52,045 bases of DNA from NCBI GenBank assembly GCA_029433265.1, contig JAQTHT010000011.1:1-52045 (forward strand), read 5' to 3'. Made by a program: the position numbers and the translations under genes. Source of the DNA: Leuconostocaceae bacterium ESL0958 (GTDB taxonomy: Bacteria; Bacillota; Bacilli; Lactobacillales; Lactobacillaceae). Of the stretch, positions 7,571 to 16,480 are shown in pieces (the stretch's first letter is position 1; every line of letters starts with the position of its first letter). The notes beneath the pieces were generated by a model. That model searched no databases and had not been told where the DNA came from. It saw only the letters and a program-made list of their open reading frames with translations.

Positions 7571-8851
7571 ATGTTCGTACATAAAAGGAATAGTCTATCT
7601 GAAAAGGGGCTACTGGCTGGCAATTTAGCGGCCAACACCGCCCACTCCATGGTCTGGCCAGTGACCACCCTGCATATTACGGTCTCACTGGGCCAGTCGC
7701 TGACGGCTTCGGGGGTTGTTTTGCTCGGGGCTGCTTTAATGAATATTTTAGGGTCCTTTGTGGCTGGGAAGCTCTTTGACCGTTGGCGGCCTTATCCTTC
7801 GCTGTTAGTGGCAGTGTTGATTGCCCTGACCTCAGTGGCCGCACTCATCCACTGGAACAGCTGGCCTATTTTTGCCCTGCTGATTTGGACGGCCTCCTTT
7901 GGAATTGGCGCCATTCAAACCCTATTAAACGCCTATGCAACAACCGTGCAAGGAAAAAATACGCGGGTGATCTTTAACAATATGTACATTGTGCTCAATG
8001 TCGGCGTTGTATTGGGGACCTTAGCGGTTGGTTATCTCTTTGACTACGGCTTTTTCTGGCTGATGGATTTGGCCACGTTACTCTACCTTCTGCTTCTGGT
8101 CCTAGTGTTGACGCTCTTTAACGTACCGACGCAGCCGGCAGCGGCAGCAACCAGTGCGGTTGACAATGGGTCGGCCGAAACGGAGGAGCTGGCGGTAACT
8201 GGTCCTGACCAGGTGGTTGGCGGTCGGCCATTAACCGCACCAGAGGCGGCTTCCTTACGGGCGACAAAAGAGGGGCGGCCAGTGTTTCGGATAACGACAC
8301 TGATTTTCTGGATTGCCTGCTTCCTCTTTGTGACTTATCTGTCCTACATGCTTTGGGAAACCGTCATGGCGCCGCACATGCGGTCGCTGGGCATTCCCAC
8401 CCGGCACTATGCGGATCTGTGGGTCATGAATGGCCTGACCATTATCATTTTCCAAAAAATGATTTCAAACTGGGCCAACAAGCATCCTTACCGTTTGTCG
8501 GTGATTACGGGGGGGCTGATTTTTGCCTCTTCCTTCTTCTTAATGCTTTTCGTCAATCAGTTCTGGCAAATTGTCATTGTCTTCGAACTATTAACCCTAG
8601 GAGAAATGCTGGCCTCCCCGCAGGTGCCGGCTTGGATTTCGCAAATCACACCCAAGGAGGTCTCTGGTCAAGCACAGGGCTTCGTGGGGATGATGATCTC
8701 ACTGGGGCGGATGGTCGGCCCGCTCTATGGCGGCCTACTACTGGACCGGGGGCTCTTTAACCTGCTCTTCCTCTCCGTTTTCGCCTTTATGCTGGTCGTG
8801 AACCTGGGTCTCTTTTGGATGACCCGGACCAAGCCAGCACGTTCTTTGTAA
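7571..8851 (+). CDS. Major facilitator superfamily transporter
   Basis: A 426-residue MFS carrier with two blocks of about six hydrophobic helices. A hydrophilic loop of about 55 residues (around residues 185-242) between the halves is the usual MFS central loop. The motif GKLFDRWRPYPSL between helices 2 and 3 corresponds to motif A (G-x3-D-R-x-G/R) of drug-proton antiporters, so a drug-type exporter of the DHA1 group is a fair guess; the substrate is not visible. ATG 7571 follows GGGAGG with a short 4-base spacer. The ATG at 7559 has no ribosome binding site and would lie in the -10 region's downstream edge. nhaC follows 16 bases later, probably cotranscribed. Confidence 0.85.
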   Translation: MFVHKRNSLSEKGLLAGNLAANTAHSMVWPVTTLHITVSLGQSLTASGVVLLGAALMNILGSFVAGKLFDRWRPYPSLLVAVLIALTSVAALIHWNSWPIFALLIWTASFGIGAIQTLLNAYATTVQGKNTRVIFNNMYIVLNVGVVLGTLAVGYLFDYGFFWLMDLATLLYLLLLVLVLTLFNVPTQPAAAATSAVDNGSAETEELAVTGPDQVVGGRPLTAPEAASLRATKEGRPVFRITTLIFWIACFLFVTYLSYMLWETVMAPHMRSLGIPTRHYADLWVMNGLTIIIFQKMISNWANKHPYRLSVITGGLIFASSFFLMLFVNQFWQIVIVFELLTLGEMLASPQVPAWISQITPKEVSGQAQGFVGMMISLGRMVGPLYGGLLLDRGLFNLLFLSVFAFMLVVNLGLFWMTRTKPARSL

Positions 8852-8867
8852 ACAAGGAGTACGAATT

Positions 8868-10235
8868 ATGGAAAAAAAGCAACATTTTGCGCTGGCCACA
8901 GCCATCTTGCTTGTCGTCATTTTGGTATTGGCCGGCGGCATTATTGGCTTGGGACTAGCACCCATTGCCCCGCTACTGGTCGCGATTGCCGTGGTTGTGC
9001 TGGGCTTGACTATGACGGGACTTTCGCTCAAAGAAGCCCAAGGGGCCTTGATTAAGGGGATTGAAGCGGGTATCGCGCCCCTCTTTTTGTTCCTGTTAAT
9101 CGGGGCGATGATTGCCCTCTGGCTGGCGACCGGGGTAATTCCAACGATGATCTGGGCCGGCTTTAAGATGATTAATCCGACCTGGTTTTTGCCCACTGCT
9201 TTGCTGACGTCGGCTTTGGTCGGAACCATGATTGGCTCTGCCTTCACGACGTTGTCGACAGTCGGCGTTGCCTTGATGGGCATCGGGACCACACTAGGTT
9301 TTCATCCGGCGTTGGTAGCGGGGATGATTATTTCCGGTGCAATTTTTGGAGACAAGTCTTCTCCACTGTCTGATTCGACGAACCTGGCCGCTGCTGTTTC
9401 TGAAACCGATCTCTTTGCCCACTTGCGGAATTTGATGTGGACGACCTTACCGGCCCTGTTGATTACCTTGCTGCTGTCTTTTATCTTTGGCTTTGGTCAT
9501 ACGAGTTCCGCCTCCGCCACTGCCAAAACGGCTCACTTGGCCGCTCAGTTAAGTCCCACTTGGTGGGCGCTGGTGCCCGTGCTGTTGATTTTGGTTACGG
9601 CAATTCTCCAAGTGCCAGCAATTCCAGCTTTGCTGATTAACATCGTCATTTGTTCCGGCTACTATTTACTCCAGGGCCATGGATTGAAGAGCTGGTCTGA
9701 ATTGGTCGTGCAGGGCTTTCATACGAAGGCGGGCGATCCGGCGCTCCAGGCCTTACTGAACCGCGGCGGCATGGTGGCCATGATGGACACCATCATGTTA
9801 ATCATGTTGGCCTTGGGCTTAGGTGGCCTCTTGTCCGAAACCGGTATTTTAAAAACGGTCATGGCGCCCTTGATTCGCCGCCTGCATTCGCAGAAGACCT
9901 TGGTCCTATCGACGCTGTTGACGGGGATTGCAGCCAATTTCTTAGTGGGCGAACAATACTTGTCCACGATGCTGCCAGGGCAAATGTTTAAAAGCGAATA
10001 TCAGCGTTTCGGGCTGTCACCCCTAGCATTGTCGCGAGCCATGGAAGATTCCGGGGCCATTGCCAACTACTTGGTTCCTTGGGGTGTGGCGGGGGCTTTT
10101 GCCAGCCAGACACTGAACGTGCCGGTGCTGTCCTTTGTGCCCTTTACCTTTGTGGCACTGTTATCACCATTACTGTCCTTGTTGTCGGCGCTGACGGGTG
10201 TCGGTTTACGGCAAGCCAGCCAAGATCAATCATAA
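8868..10235 (+). CDS. nhaC: NhaC-type Na+/H+ antiporter
   Basis: A 455-residue membrane protein of the NhaC family with about eleven to twelve helices. Family-typical stretches include GSAFTTLSTVGVALMGIG and the strongly conserved IFGDKSSPLSDSTNLAAAV near residues 160-178, and a second conserved region with NFLVGEQYLS. The family exchanges cytoplasmic sodium (or a related solute such as malate/lactate in MleN) for protons. AAGGAG lies 8 bases before the ATG. It follows the MFS gene by 16 bases and ends in its own terminator, so the two form an operon. Confidence 0.88.
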   Translation: MEKKQHFALATAILLVVILVLAGGIIGLGLAPIAPLLVAIAVVVLGLTMTGLSLKEAQGALIKGIEAGIAPLFLFLLIGAMIALWLATGVIPTMIWAGFKMINPTWFLPTALLTSALVGTMIGSAFTTLSTVGVALMGIGTTLGFHPALVAGMIISGAIFGDKSSPLSDSTNLAAAVSETDLFAHLRNLMWTTLPALLITLLLSFIFGFGHTSSASATAKTAHLAAQLSPTWWALVPVLLILVTAILQVPAIPALLINIVICSGYYLLQGHGLKSWSELVVQGFHTKAGDPALQALLNRGGMVAMMDTIMLIMLALGLGGLLSETGILKTVMAPLIRRLHSQKTLVLSTLLTGIAANFLVGEQYLSTMLPGQMFKSEYQRFGLSPLALSRAMEDSGAIANYLVPWGVAGAFASQTLNVPVLSFVPFTFVALLSPLLSLLSALTGVGLRQASQDQS

Positions 10236-10244
10236 AAAAAGATG

Positions 10245-10274
10245 AAACGGGGCCATTTTTTGGGCCCCGTTTTC
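10245..10274 (+). terminator. Terminator of the MFS-nhaC operon
   Basis: A 10-bp GC-rich stem (10245-10254 with 10263-10272) with an 8-base loop, 10 bases after the nhaC stop and with a T-rich end. Confidence 0.85.
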
Positions 10275-10309
10275 GTTACAAGAAGAGATGAAAGAAAAGT
10301 CAGGATGGC

Positions 10310-10338
10310 TTGCGTCTCCTGGTTGGGTCTAGTATAGT
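10310..10338 (+). promoter_or_regulatory. Promoter of rpsF-ssb-rpsR
   Basis: TTGCGT (10310-10315), a 17-base spacer and TATAGT (10333-10338) form a good sigma-A promoter. Transcription would start near 10345, leaving a leader of about 70 bases. Confidence 0.75.
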
Positions 10339-10348
10339 AAGTAGATGT

Positions 10349-10393
10349 GAGTGCACGCAGTGCAAGCACTCCTTGCAGCCAGCTGGCTGCCAA
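10349..10393 (+). promoter_or_regulatory. Structured rpsF leader, possible S6:S18 control element
   Basis: Two hairpins fill the leader. One is 10349-10354 with 10366-10371. The other is 10373-10380 with 10385-10393, an 8-bp stem with one bulged C and a 4-base loop. Ribosomal protein S6:S18 leader elements are known upstream of rpsF in Firmicutes and repress the operon. Position fits, but I cannot match the conserved CCG bulge, so it is a candidate only. Confidence 0.4.
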
Positions 10394-10415
10394 AGTCCAA
10401 AAGGAGGAAAAAGAC

Positions 10416-10712
10416 ATGGCAACATCATACGAATTAACTTATATTGTTCGTCCTGACATGGAAGCCGATGCGAAGAAGGCGCTTGTAGAGCGTTTTGACA
10501 ACATCTTGACTGACAACGGGGCCAACATTGAGAAGTCTGCTGATTGGTCAACGCGTCGTTTCGCATACGAAATCGCTGGTTACCGTGAAGGTACTTACCA
10601 CGTGGTTGAATTTACTGCGGACGTTAACGACGCAGCAAACGAATTTGACCGTTTGGCTAAGATTTCACCAGACATCTTGCGTCACATGATCGTCAAGATG
10701 GACAAGAAATAA
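10416..10712 (+). CDS. rpsF: 30S ribosomal protein S6
   Basis: 98 residues, the usual S6 length. The protein starts [16 protein letters not shown] and contains the family patterns TRRFAYEI and [19 protein letters not shown]. It binds the central domain of 16S rRNA together with S18, whose gene closes this operon. ATG 10416 has AAGGAGG 8 bases upstream. The frame is open further upstream, but that part lies in the leader hairpins. Codon choice is of the highly expressed type (AAG, AAC, GAA, CGT). Confidence 0.97.
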   Translation: MATSYELTYIVRPDMEADAKKALVERFDNILTDNGANIEKSADWSTRRFAYEIAGYREGTYHVVEFTADVNDAANEFDRLAKISPDILRHMIVKMDKK

Positions 10713-10741
10713 CGGAGCAAACAGCGGGAGGACCCTAAGAA

Positions 10742-11281
10742 ATGATTAATCGAGTCGTGTTAATTGGGCGGTTGACCCGTGATGTTGAACTCCGTTACAC
10801 CCAGTCAGGCGTTGCGGTGGGTTCTTTCACGCTAGCCGTGAACCGGAACTTTACCAATGCCAATGGGGACCGGGAAGCTGATTTTATCAACGCCGTGATT
10901 TGGCGGAAAGCAGCCGAGAACTTTGCCAATTTTACTGGTAAGGGTGCCCAGGTTGCGATTGAAGGCCGGTTGCAAACCCGTAATTATGAAAATAATCAGG
11001 GGCAGCGGGTCTACGTCACAGAAGTGGTCGTTGATAACTTCTCACTGTTAGAGTCAAAGGCGGATAGTGAACGGCGCCGTGCGCAAAATGGTAGTCAAGC
11101 ACCAGCTGCTGGTAACCAAGGCTTTAGTAATCAAAGCCAGAGCTATAACGGACCAGCCGATCCTTTTGCTAGCCAGCAAAACAATAACAGTCAATCAGGA
11201 ATGAACCAGGCCAGTTCGAACCCCTTTGCGGCGAACAATAACTCTGAGATTGATATTTCAGATGACGACCTGCCATTCTAA
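10742..11281 (+). CDS. ssb: Single-stranded DNA-binding protein
   Basis: 179 residues. The OB fold occupies residues 1 to about 108 ([20 protein letters not shown], then [16 protein letters not shown] and [13 protein letters not shown]). A low-complexity Gln/Asn/Ser linker (about 112-168) leads to the acidic tip DDDLPF, the docking site for replication and repair partners. Length and tail are standard for Firmicutes SSB. It lies between rpsF and rpsR, the conserved arrangement, with a GGGAGGA ribosome binding site. Confidence 0.97.
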   Translation: MINRVVLIGRLTRDVELRYTQSGVAVGSFTLAVNRNFTNANGDREADFINAVIWRKAAENFANFTGKGAQVAIEGRLQTRNYENNQGQRVYVTEVVVDNFSLLESKADSERRRAQNGSQAPAAGNQGFSNQSQSYNGPADPFASQQNNNSQSGMNQASSNPFAANNNSEIDISDDDLPF

Positions 11282-11314
11282 AGCATTTATCAAATATGAG
11301 AAAGGAGCACTACT

Positions 11315-11578
11315 ATGCCTGAACAAAACTCACGGCCACAACGTCGTCGCCCACAAGGCGGCCCACGTCGTCGTCGGAAGGTTGACTACATTGCAGCCAA
11401 CCACATCGAATACGTGGACTACAAGGACACGGAATTGTTGGAACGTTTCATCTCTGAACGAGGCAAGATTTTGCCACGGCGCGTGACGGGTACTTCTGCT
11501 AAGAACCAACGTAAGGTGACGGCAGCCATCAAGCGTGCACGGATTATGGCTTTGTTGCCATTCGTCACAGAAGATTAA
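11315..11578 (+). CDS. rpsR: 30S ribosomal protein S18
   Basis: 87 residues with a basic, Arg/Gln-rich N terminus followed by the conserved S18 core ([30 protein letters not shown], with [19 protein letters not shown]). It partners S6 in the small subunit. GAAAGGAG precedes the ATG. It is the last gene of rpsF-ssb-rpsR, with a terminator 5 bases after the stop. The zinc-binding cysteines found in some S18 proteins are absent (C-minus form). Confidence 0.97.
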   Translation: MPEQNSRPQRRRPQGGPRRRRKVDYIAANHIEYVDYKDTELLERFISERGKILPRRVTGTSAKNQRKVTAAIKRARIMALLPFVTED

Positions 11579-11583
11579 GTTAG

Positions 11584-11614
11584 AAAAACCAAGACTGCGG
11601 TCTTGGTTTTTTTA
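11584..11614 (+). terminator. Terminator of rpsF-ssb-rpsR
   Basis: A 12-bp stem (11584-11595 with 11600-11611) with a 4-base loop and a T-run of seven. Confidence 0.92.
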
Positions 11615-11734
11615 TCAGCAAAAAAGCCAGCGGACTTGTCTTGTAGGTGGGGCTTCTTCGTTGTAGCAGGGCTAGCTGTCTAGCAGCCCGGCAAAGGGCC
11701 AGGCTTTCAGTCAACGAATAATTCCAGCCGGATA

Positions 11735-11743
11735 TGTTAAAAT
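11735..11743 (+). promoter_or_regulatory. Extended -10 promoter of gdpP-rplI-dnaB
   Basis: TGT-TAAAAT at 11735-11743 lies 33 bases before gdpP. No convincing -35 box is seen. The 120 bases before it hold only a short hairpin (GCTAG/CTAGC near 11670-11683). Confidence 0.4.
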
Positions 11744-11776
11744 GGAAGGTATCAAGATGAAGTTAATGAGGATTGC

Positions 11777-13810
11777 ATGAAAACTTTTAAGAACTGGCGG
11801 GCTTTGTCCCGCTATCAACAAAATCAAGCGGTGGTCTTGTCAGGCTGGCTGATGCTCATTTTAGCCATCGTCTCCCTGATTGCCGTGACCTATGTTTCCT
11901 GGATTTTTGGCCTGGTCTGGTTGATTGGCCTGGTCCTGATTGCTTACTTTTTGCTACGGGCGCTGATTCGTTCCAGTGAGGACAACGAGTCCTATCTAGA
12001 GGAATTGACCTATCGCGTTCGATCGGGCCAGCAGGAAGCGATTTTAGAGATGCCGATGGGGATTATCCTCTTAGGAAAGGAAGACCGGATTGCCTGGGTC
12101 AATCCCTATCTGCAGGAATTGCTGCAGGGGGCGGACTTGATTGGCCAGTCCTTAGCGGATGCCGATCACGATTTGGCCTTTGCTGTTAAGAACTTTTCGG
12201 ATGAGCAGGAGAACCACTTGCACTGGTTGGATCGGACTTTTTCTTTGGCTTACCAACAAGAACTGGGTGCGCTCTACTTGTTGGACGTGACCGAAAACGT
12301 GGCCATTCAAAAGGAGTTTGACAATCACCGATTAGTCACGGGGCTCATTTCTGTGGATAACTATGAAGAAGTGACCGAAGGAATGCCGGACTCGGAAACG
12401 TCGAAGCTGCGGACAGAAGTCACGGCTCAGTTGACGGATTGGGCGCTACGCTACCGTCTCTACGTACGGCGCTTATCACCCGTGACTTATCTGTTGTTGG
12501 GTTACCAACAAAACTTGGTAAAGGCTGAGGAGGACAAGTTTTCCATCGTGAAAGCGATTCGGGAAGGCACTGCGCAGAAGAACTCTCCTTTGACCCTCTC
12601 GATGGGGATTGCCTACGGCCAGCAGGATATTAACGCTCTGGTACAACTGGCGCAAACCAATTTGGATCTGGCCCTGGGCCGTGGTGGTGATCAGGTGGTC
12701 GTCAAAGCGGAAGACGATTCCGCTCGCTTCTATGGCGGTACAACCAATCCAATGGAAAAGCGGACCCGTGTGCGGGCCCGTGTGATTTCGCAGACGATTG
12801 CCGAATTGATGAACCAGGCTGACCAGGTGATTGCTGTTGGGCATAAAAATCCTGATTTGGATGCCGTTGGCTCGGCCATGGGGATTTGGCGTTTCGCCCA
12901 AACCAATCACAAACCAGCCTATGTCGTGGTCGACGAAGATAACATTTACTCCGACATTCAAGCCTTGCTGAAAACAGTGCGGCAAGAAGAAGGCGAGGAT
13001 GCCCAACCCGGTACGAACCTGGGCGCTTCTATTATCGATGAAAAGCAGGCGTTGTCGCTAGCAACACCAAAGACCCTTTTGGTTTTGGTCGATCACGCCC
13101 AAGAACGGTTGACGGGGGCACCTGAACTATTACAAACGTTGGCTAACCGGCTGGTGGTCATTGACCACCACCGCTTGACGGAAAACGCTCTGGAGGAGAA
13201 GCCGCTGCTCAGTTACATTGAGCCCTATGCTTCTTCGACGTCGGAATTGCTGACGGAATTGTTGCAATACCAAAACCAAAAGGATGCGCCCATCCAACCG
13301 ATTGAAGCGACCGCTATGTTGGGTGGTATTCAAGTTGACACAAAGAACTTTGTGCTCCGAACAGGGTCCAGAACCTTTGACGCCGCTTCCTACCTGCGTG
13401 CTAACGGCGCCGATAATGAATTGATTCAATCCTTCCTCAAGGAAAAGTTCTCGGACTTTAAGGCCCGGACCGAATTAATTAACTTGGCGACGGTCCGAAA
13501 TAGCGTAGCCATTTCTGTCGGTGACAATGAGCAGGTCTACGGGGGCGTGATCACGGCCCAGGCCGCTGATGAGCTCCTACAGATTGCAGGCGTCAAGGCG
13601 TCCTTTGTGATTACCAAACGGCAGGATGGTCGGGTTGGGATTTCCGCTCGATCTACCGGTGAATTTAACGTTCAGACAGTAATGGAAGACCTGGGTGGCG
13701 GTGGCCACTTGTCCAACGCGGCCACGCAAATGGCGGATGTGACGACTGATGAGGCATCAGAGCAGTTGATTCAAGCCATTGATAACCAGGTTGCTGAAAT
13801 AAACGAATAA
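11777..13810 (+). CDS. gdpP: Cyclic-di-AMP phosphodiesterase GdpP
   Basis: 677 residues. Two N-terminal transmembrane helices (about 20-40 and 43-62) are followed by a PAS-like region (about 85-170). A degenerate GGDEF domain (about 175-325) has RGGDQVVVK in place of the active-site loop. A DHH/DHHA1 phosphodiesterase follows, with VGHKNPDLDAVGSA near 355-368 as the metal-binding DHH motif 1, VIDHHR near 463 and GGGGHLSNAAT near the end. The enzyme hydrolyses c-di-AMP to pApA and so affects potassium balance, wall stress and salt resistance. It heads the conserved gdpP-rplI-dnaB gene group; ATG is preceded by TGAGGA. Confidence 0.96.
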   Translation: MKTFKNWRALSRYQQNQAVVLSGWLMLILAIVSLIAVTYVSWIFGLVWLIGLVLIAYFLLRALIRSSEDNESYLEELTYRVRSGQQEAILEMPMGIILLGKEDRIAWVNPYLQELLQGADLIGQSLADADHDLAFAVKNFSDEQENHLHWLDRTFSLAYQQELGALYLLDVTENVAIQKEFDNHRLVTGLISVDNYEEVTEGMPDSETSKLRTEVTAQLTDWALRYRLYVRRLSPVTYLLLGYQQNLVKAEEDKFSIVKAIREGTAQKNSPLTLSMGIAYGQQDINALVQLAQTNLDLALGRGGDQVVVKAEDDSARFYGGTTNPMEKRTRVRARVISQTIAELMNQADQVIAVGHKNPDLDAVGSAMGIWRFAQTNHKPAYVVVDEDNIYSDIQALLKTVRQEEGEDAQPGTNLGASIIDEKQALSLATPKTLLVLVDHAQERLTGAPELLQTLANRLVVIDHHRLTENALEEKPLLSYIEPYASSTSELLTELLQYQNQKDAPIQPIEATAMLGGIQVDTKNFVLRTGSRTFDAASYLRANGADNELIQSFLKEKFSDFKARTELINLATVRNSVAISVGDNEQVYGGVITAQAADELLQIAGVKASFVITKRQDGRVGISARSTGEFNVQTVMEDLGGGGHLSNAATQMADVTTDEASEQLIQAIDNQVAEINE

Positions 13811-13840
13811 AGATTGTAGTTACCAAAAAAGGAGGCTGAC

Positions 13841-14293
13841 ATGAAAGTTGTATTCTTAGAAGACGTCAAGGGACGGGGCAAAAAAGGTGAGATCAAGGAC
13901 GTACCAGATGGCTATGCCAACAACTTCTTGATTAAGAACAAAAAAGCTGAAGCAGCCACAGGTAAGAACCTGGGCGCTGTGAAAGGCCGGCAAAAGGCAG
14001 CTGAAAAGCAGGCGGCAGAAGAACTGGCCGATGCTAAGCGCCTGGCTGCCTTCTTTGAAGATGATCAGACGGTTGTGGAAGTCAAGGAAAAGTCTGGGAA
14101 AGACGGTCGTCTCTTCGGCGCCGTTTCTTCCAAGCAAATCATCAAGGCTTTGGCTGACCAGTACGATGTTAAAGTGGATAAGCGCAAGGTACTGCTTGAC
14201 CATCCAATCCAATCGATGGGCTACACCGATGTACCCGTAAAATTGCACCGGGAAGTAACGGCCAACATCCGCGTTCACGTCAGCGAGGGCTAA
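13841..14293 (+). CDS. rplI: 50S ribosomal protein L9
   Basis: 150 residues. The N-terminal rRNA-binding domain ([36 protein letters not shown]) is followed by the long connecting helix and the C-terminal domain. Length is standard. It starts 30 bases after gdpP with AAAGGAGG, and dnaB begins one base after its stop, so the three genes are translated from one mRNA. Confidence 0.97.
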   Translation: MKVVFLEDVKGRGKKGEIKDVPDGYANNFLIKNKKAEAATGKNLGAVKGRQKAAEKQAAEELADAKRLAAFFEDDQTVVEVKEKSGKDGRLFGAVSSKQIIKALADQYDVKVDKRKVLLDHPIQSMGYTDVPVKLHREVTANIRVHVSEG

Positions 14294-14294
14294 C

Positions 14295-15770
14295 ATGGTG
14301 GATGCTGCCATTGCCCATGAATATCGACAAGCGCCCCATGACCTCGAGGCCGAGCGGGCTGCTTTAGGGGCGATTTTCTTTGATCCAAACGCTGAAGCAG
14401 CTATGGCGACGGCGGAAGCCGTCCTTGGCCCCAAAGATTTTTACCGGCAGGCCCATCAAGAAATTTTCCGGGCGATGCAATCTTTGGTGGCCGACCAAAG
14501 GCCCATTGAACCGTTGACAGTCCAGGACCGTTTGAACGCCCACCAACAGTTGGAAAACGTTGGGGGCGTTGCTTATTTGTCCGAACTAACGCAAACGGTG
14601 GCCTCGTCCGCTAACCTGCGCTACTATGTTGAAATCATTCACGAAAAGGCGGTGCTTCGGCGGACGATTGAGACCTTGACCGATGCGATGTCGGTCGCCT
14701 ACGAAGGTCGGGAAGAATCCACGGAGTTGCTGGAAGGGCTGTCCCACCAACTCGATCAGCTGGCTGAAAACAAGGGGGACGACGACCTGCGGGCCATCAA
14801 GGATGTCATTGTTGACTTCCAGGAAAACCTGGAGGCGGCCAACCAAAATGACTCCGATGTCATCGGCTTAGCGACCGGATACCCTGAATTTGACCACTTG
14901 ACCCATGGCTTTCGCGAAGACCAAATGATTGTGGTTGGGGCCCGGCCGGCGGTCGGAAAAACGGCCTTTGTCTTGAATGTCGCCAAAAATGCGGCCAAGT
15001 CCGAAAAGCTGCCTGTGGTCGTCTTTTCTCTGGAAATGGGGGCGGTGGACTTAGTGACCCGACTTGTTGCAGCGGAAGGCGGGATTGATTCCAACCACCT
15101 CACGACGGGTCAAATGACTAGCGACGACTGGGCAGCGCTCACGGTGGCCCTGCAGTCCCTGCGTCAAATGCAGATTTATCTGGATGACACGCCGGGCATC
15201 CGCATGGCCCAGATTTCAGCTAAACTGCGCAAGCTCGAAAAGGACCTCTTGGCCAAAATGACGGAGGAGGAGCGGGATGCCAATCCGCATCCGCTCGGCC
15301 TGGTTGTCATTGACTACCTGGGTTTGATTGAATCGACAAATACGGAAAGCCGGCAGCAGGCGGTGTCCGAAATTTCCCGGTCCATCAAAAAGCTGGCCAA
15401 GGAATTACACACACCGATTATGGCGCTGGCTCAGCTATCCCGTGGCGTTGAACAGCGGCAGGATAAGCGGCCGGTGCTGTCTGATTTGCGGGAATCTGGT
15501 TCGATTGAACAGGATGCCGATATCGTGGCCTTTTTGTACCGGGAGGATTACTACCGAACGGAAGGTGAGGACGAGATGGGGCCCGCACAAGCCGAGCAGG
15601 ATGCAGTGCCCATTGATGTCATTCTAGAAAAAAACCGGGCGGGGGCCCGGGGGACGGCGACGTTGATGTTTAACAAGCCGACCTTTAAATTTTCGCCAAG
15701 GGCACCGGAATATCGTTCGCAGGGGGATCCAGGACCCATGCCAACACCGGACATGTCCACTGGCTGGTAA
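14295..15770 (+). CDS. dnaB: Replicative DNA helicase (DnaB family; called DnaC in Bacillus)
   Basis: 491 residues. The N-terminal DnaB domain (about 10-120) starts with the typical PHDLEAERAALGAIF. The RecA-like motor follows, with Walker A GARPAVGKT near residue 215-223, FSLEMG, the Walker B region VVIDYLGLIE, and LSRGVEQRQDKRPVLSDLRESGSIEQDADIV near 400-430. The hexameric helicase unwinds DNA at the fork. The start lies one base after the rplI stop, with a GAGGG-like ribosome binding site inside rplI. A stretch near 320-335 (KMTEEERDANPHPLGL) is slightly longer than in Bacillus. Confidence 0.96.
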   Translation: MVDAAIAHEYRQAPHDLEAERAALGAIFFDPNAEAAMATAEAVLGPKDFYRQAHQEIFRAMQSLVADQRPIEPLTVQDRLNAHQQLENVGGVAYLSELTQTVASSANLRYYVEIIHEKAVLRRTIETLTDAMSVAYEGREESTELLEGLSHQLDQLAENKGDDDLRAIKDVIVDFQENLEAANQNDSDVIGLATGYPEFDHLTHGFREDQMIVVGARPAVGKTAFVLNVAKNAAKSEKLPVVVFSLEMGAVDLVTRLVAAEGGIDSNHLTTGQMTSDDWAALTVALQSLRQMQIYLDDTPGIRMAQISAKLRKLEKDLLAKMTEEERDANPHPLGLVVIDYLGLIESTNTESRQQAVSEISRSIKKLAKELHTPIMALAQLSRGVEQRQDKRPVLSDLRESGSIEQDADIVAFLYREDYYRTEGEDEMGPAQAEQDAVPIDVILEKNRAGARGTATLMFNKPTFKFSPRAPEYRSQGDPGPMPTPDMSTGW

Positions 15771-15773
15771 GAC

Positions 15774-15815
15774 AAAAGCGCCGAAATTTGCTTGTACAAA
15801 TTTCGGCGCTTTTTT
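15774..15815 (+). terminator. Terminator of gdpP-rplI-dnaB
   Basis: A 17-bp perfect stem (15774-15790 with 15797-15813) with a 6-base loop, starting 3 bases after the dnaB stop. Its near-symmetrical A/T flanks could work in both directions. Confidence 0.92.
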
Positions 15816-15856
15816 GATTGGTTAGCTGTCTTTCGCGTTTTCTTTTGGTGTCAAAG

Positions 15857-15883
15857 AAAAAACGGCCGTCTCAAGAGACAGCC
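15857..15883 (-). terminator. Terminator of ybaK
   Basis: An 8-bp stem (15864-15871 with 15876-15883) precedes a T-run on the minus strand. One pair is G-U in the minus-strand RNA but would be a C-A mismatch on the plus strand, so it is directional. Confidence 0.8.
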
Positions 15884-15889
15884 ATTGCG

Positions 15890-16390
15890 TTAATCTTCCG
15901 TTAGCGCTTCGAAGGGAGCAGCCACTAATTGGGCCAGGTCCTGTGGATTGATCTTGTCCGAGCGTCCTAATTCACCGGCTGATACGATGATGAAGGGTGC
16001 AGTGGCCGCTTCCTCGGCCAGGTAAATGGGAAAACCCTTGTTCTGCCAAATACCAACAGGATTGTTCGCACCGTGGACGTAACCGGTGGTGCCTTCCAGT
16101 TCCTTTAAAGCAAGCATATGGGCCTTTTTGTTGCCCGAGACGGCGGCCAATTTCTTCATATCTAGCCGGCTGGTCAACGGCACAACCGCTACGAGGGGAC
16201 CAGTCTTATCCCCTTTGACTGCCAGCGTCTTGTAAATATCACTGGCTTTTATGCCTAGTTCGTCAAATTGCGCCTGCCGGGCTGCTTCGTCTTCGGTCAG
16301 GGCGTTGATAACCACCGGTTCATAGGCAACGCCGTGCTTTTCTAATACTTGCTCTGGGAGCGTTTTTTTCTCGTGTTTTTTCTTAGCCAT
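15890..16390 (-). CDS. ybaK: Cys-tRNA(Pro)/Cys-tRNA(Cys) deacylase, YbaK/EbsC family
   Basis: 166 residues of the YbaK/ProX editing-domain family, which hydrolyses mischarged aminoacyl-tRNA in trans. Family patterns seen are ASDIYKTLAVKGD, VVPLTSRLDMKKLAAVSGNKKAHM and the GIWQNKGFPIYLAEEA stretch. A lysine-rich N terminus (MAKKKHEKKT) precedes the domain. There is no ribosome binding site. An extended -10 box (TGC-TAAAAT) ends only 6 bases before the ATG, so the mRNA may be leaderless. It is divergent from gntR across 90 bases. Confidence 0.9.
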   Translation of the reverse strand: MAKKKHEKKTLPEQVLEKHGVAYEPVVINALTEDEAARQAQFDELGIKASDIYKTLAVKGDKTGPLVAVVPLTSRLDMKKLAAVSGNKKAHMLALKELEGTTGYVHGANNPVGIWQNKGFPIYLAEEAATAPFIIVSAGELGRSDKINPQDLAQLVAAPFEALTED

Positions 16391-16396
16391 GCTTTT

Positions 16397-16405
16397 ATTT
16401 TAGCA
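16397..16405 (-). promoter_or_regulatory. Extended -10 box directly before ybaK
   Basis: Minus-strand TGC-TAAAAT. Only 6 bases separate it from the ATG, so transcription should begin at or next to the start codon. No strong -35 is visible. Confidence 0.55.
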
Positions 16406-16446
16406 CAAGATAGGCTGGGGTCGGTATGGGCAACCAATGGCCGCCC

Positions 16447-16457
16447 TGGTCTGACCA
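16447..16457. promoter_or_regulatory. Palindrome TGGTC-T-GACCA, candidate GntR operator
   Basis: A perfect 5-1-5 inverted repeat lies in the ybaK-gntR gap, just upstream of the gntR -10 box. It resembles the TGGTCTAGACCA-type sites of HutC-group GntR regulators such as NagR/DasR but is one base shorter. Confidence 0.45.
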
Positions 16458-16462
16458 ATTTG

Positions 16463-16471
16463 TGGTAAAAT
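16463..16471 (+). promoter_or_regulatory. Extended -10 box of gntR
   Basis: TGG-TAAAAT ends 9 bases before the ATG at 16481. No ribosome binding site lies between, so a leaderless or nearly leaderless mRNA is likely. Confidence 0.55.
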
Positions 16472-16480
16472 GCAAGTACT

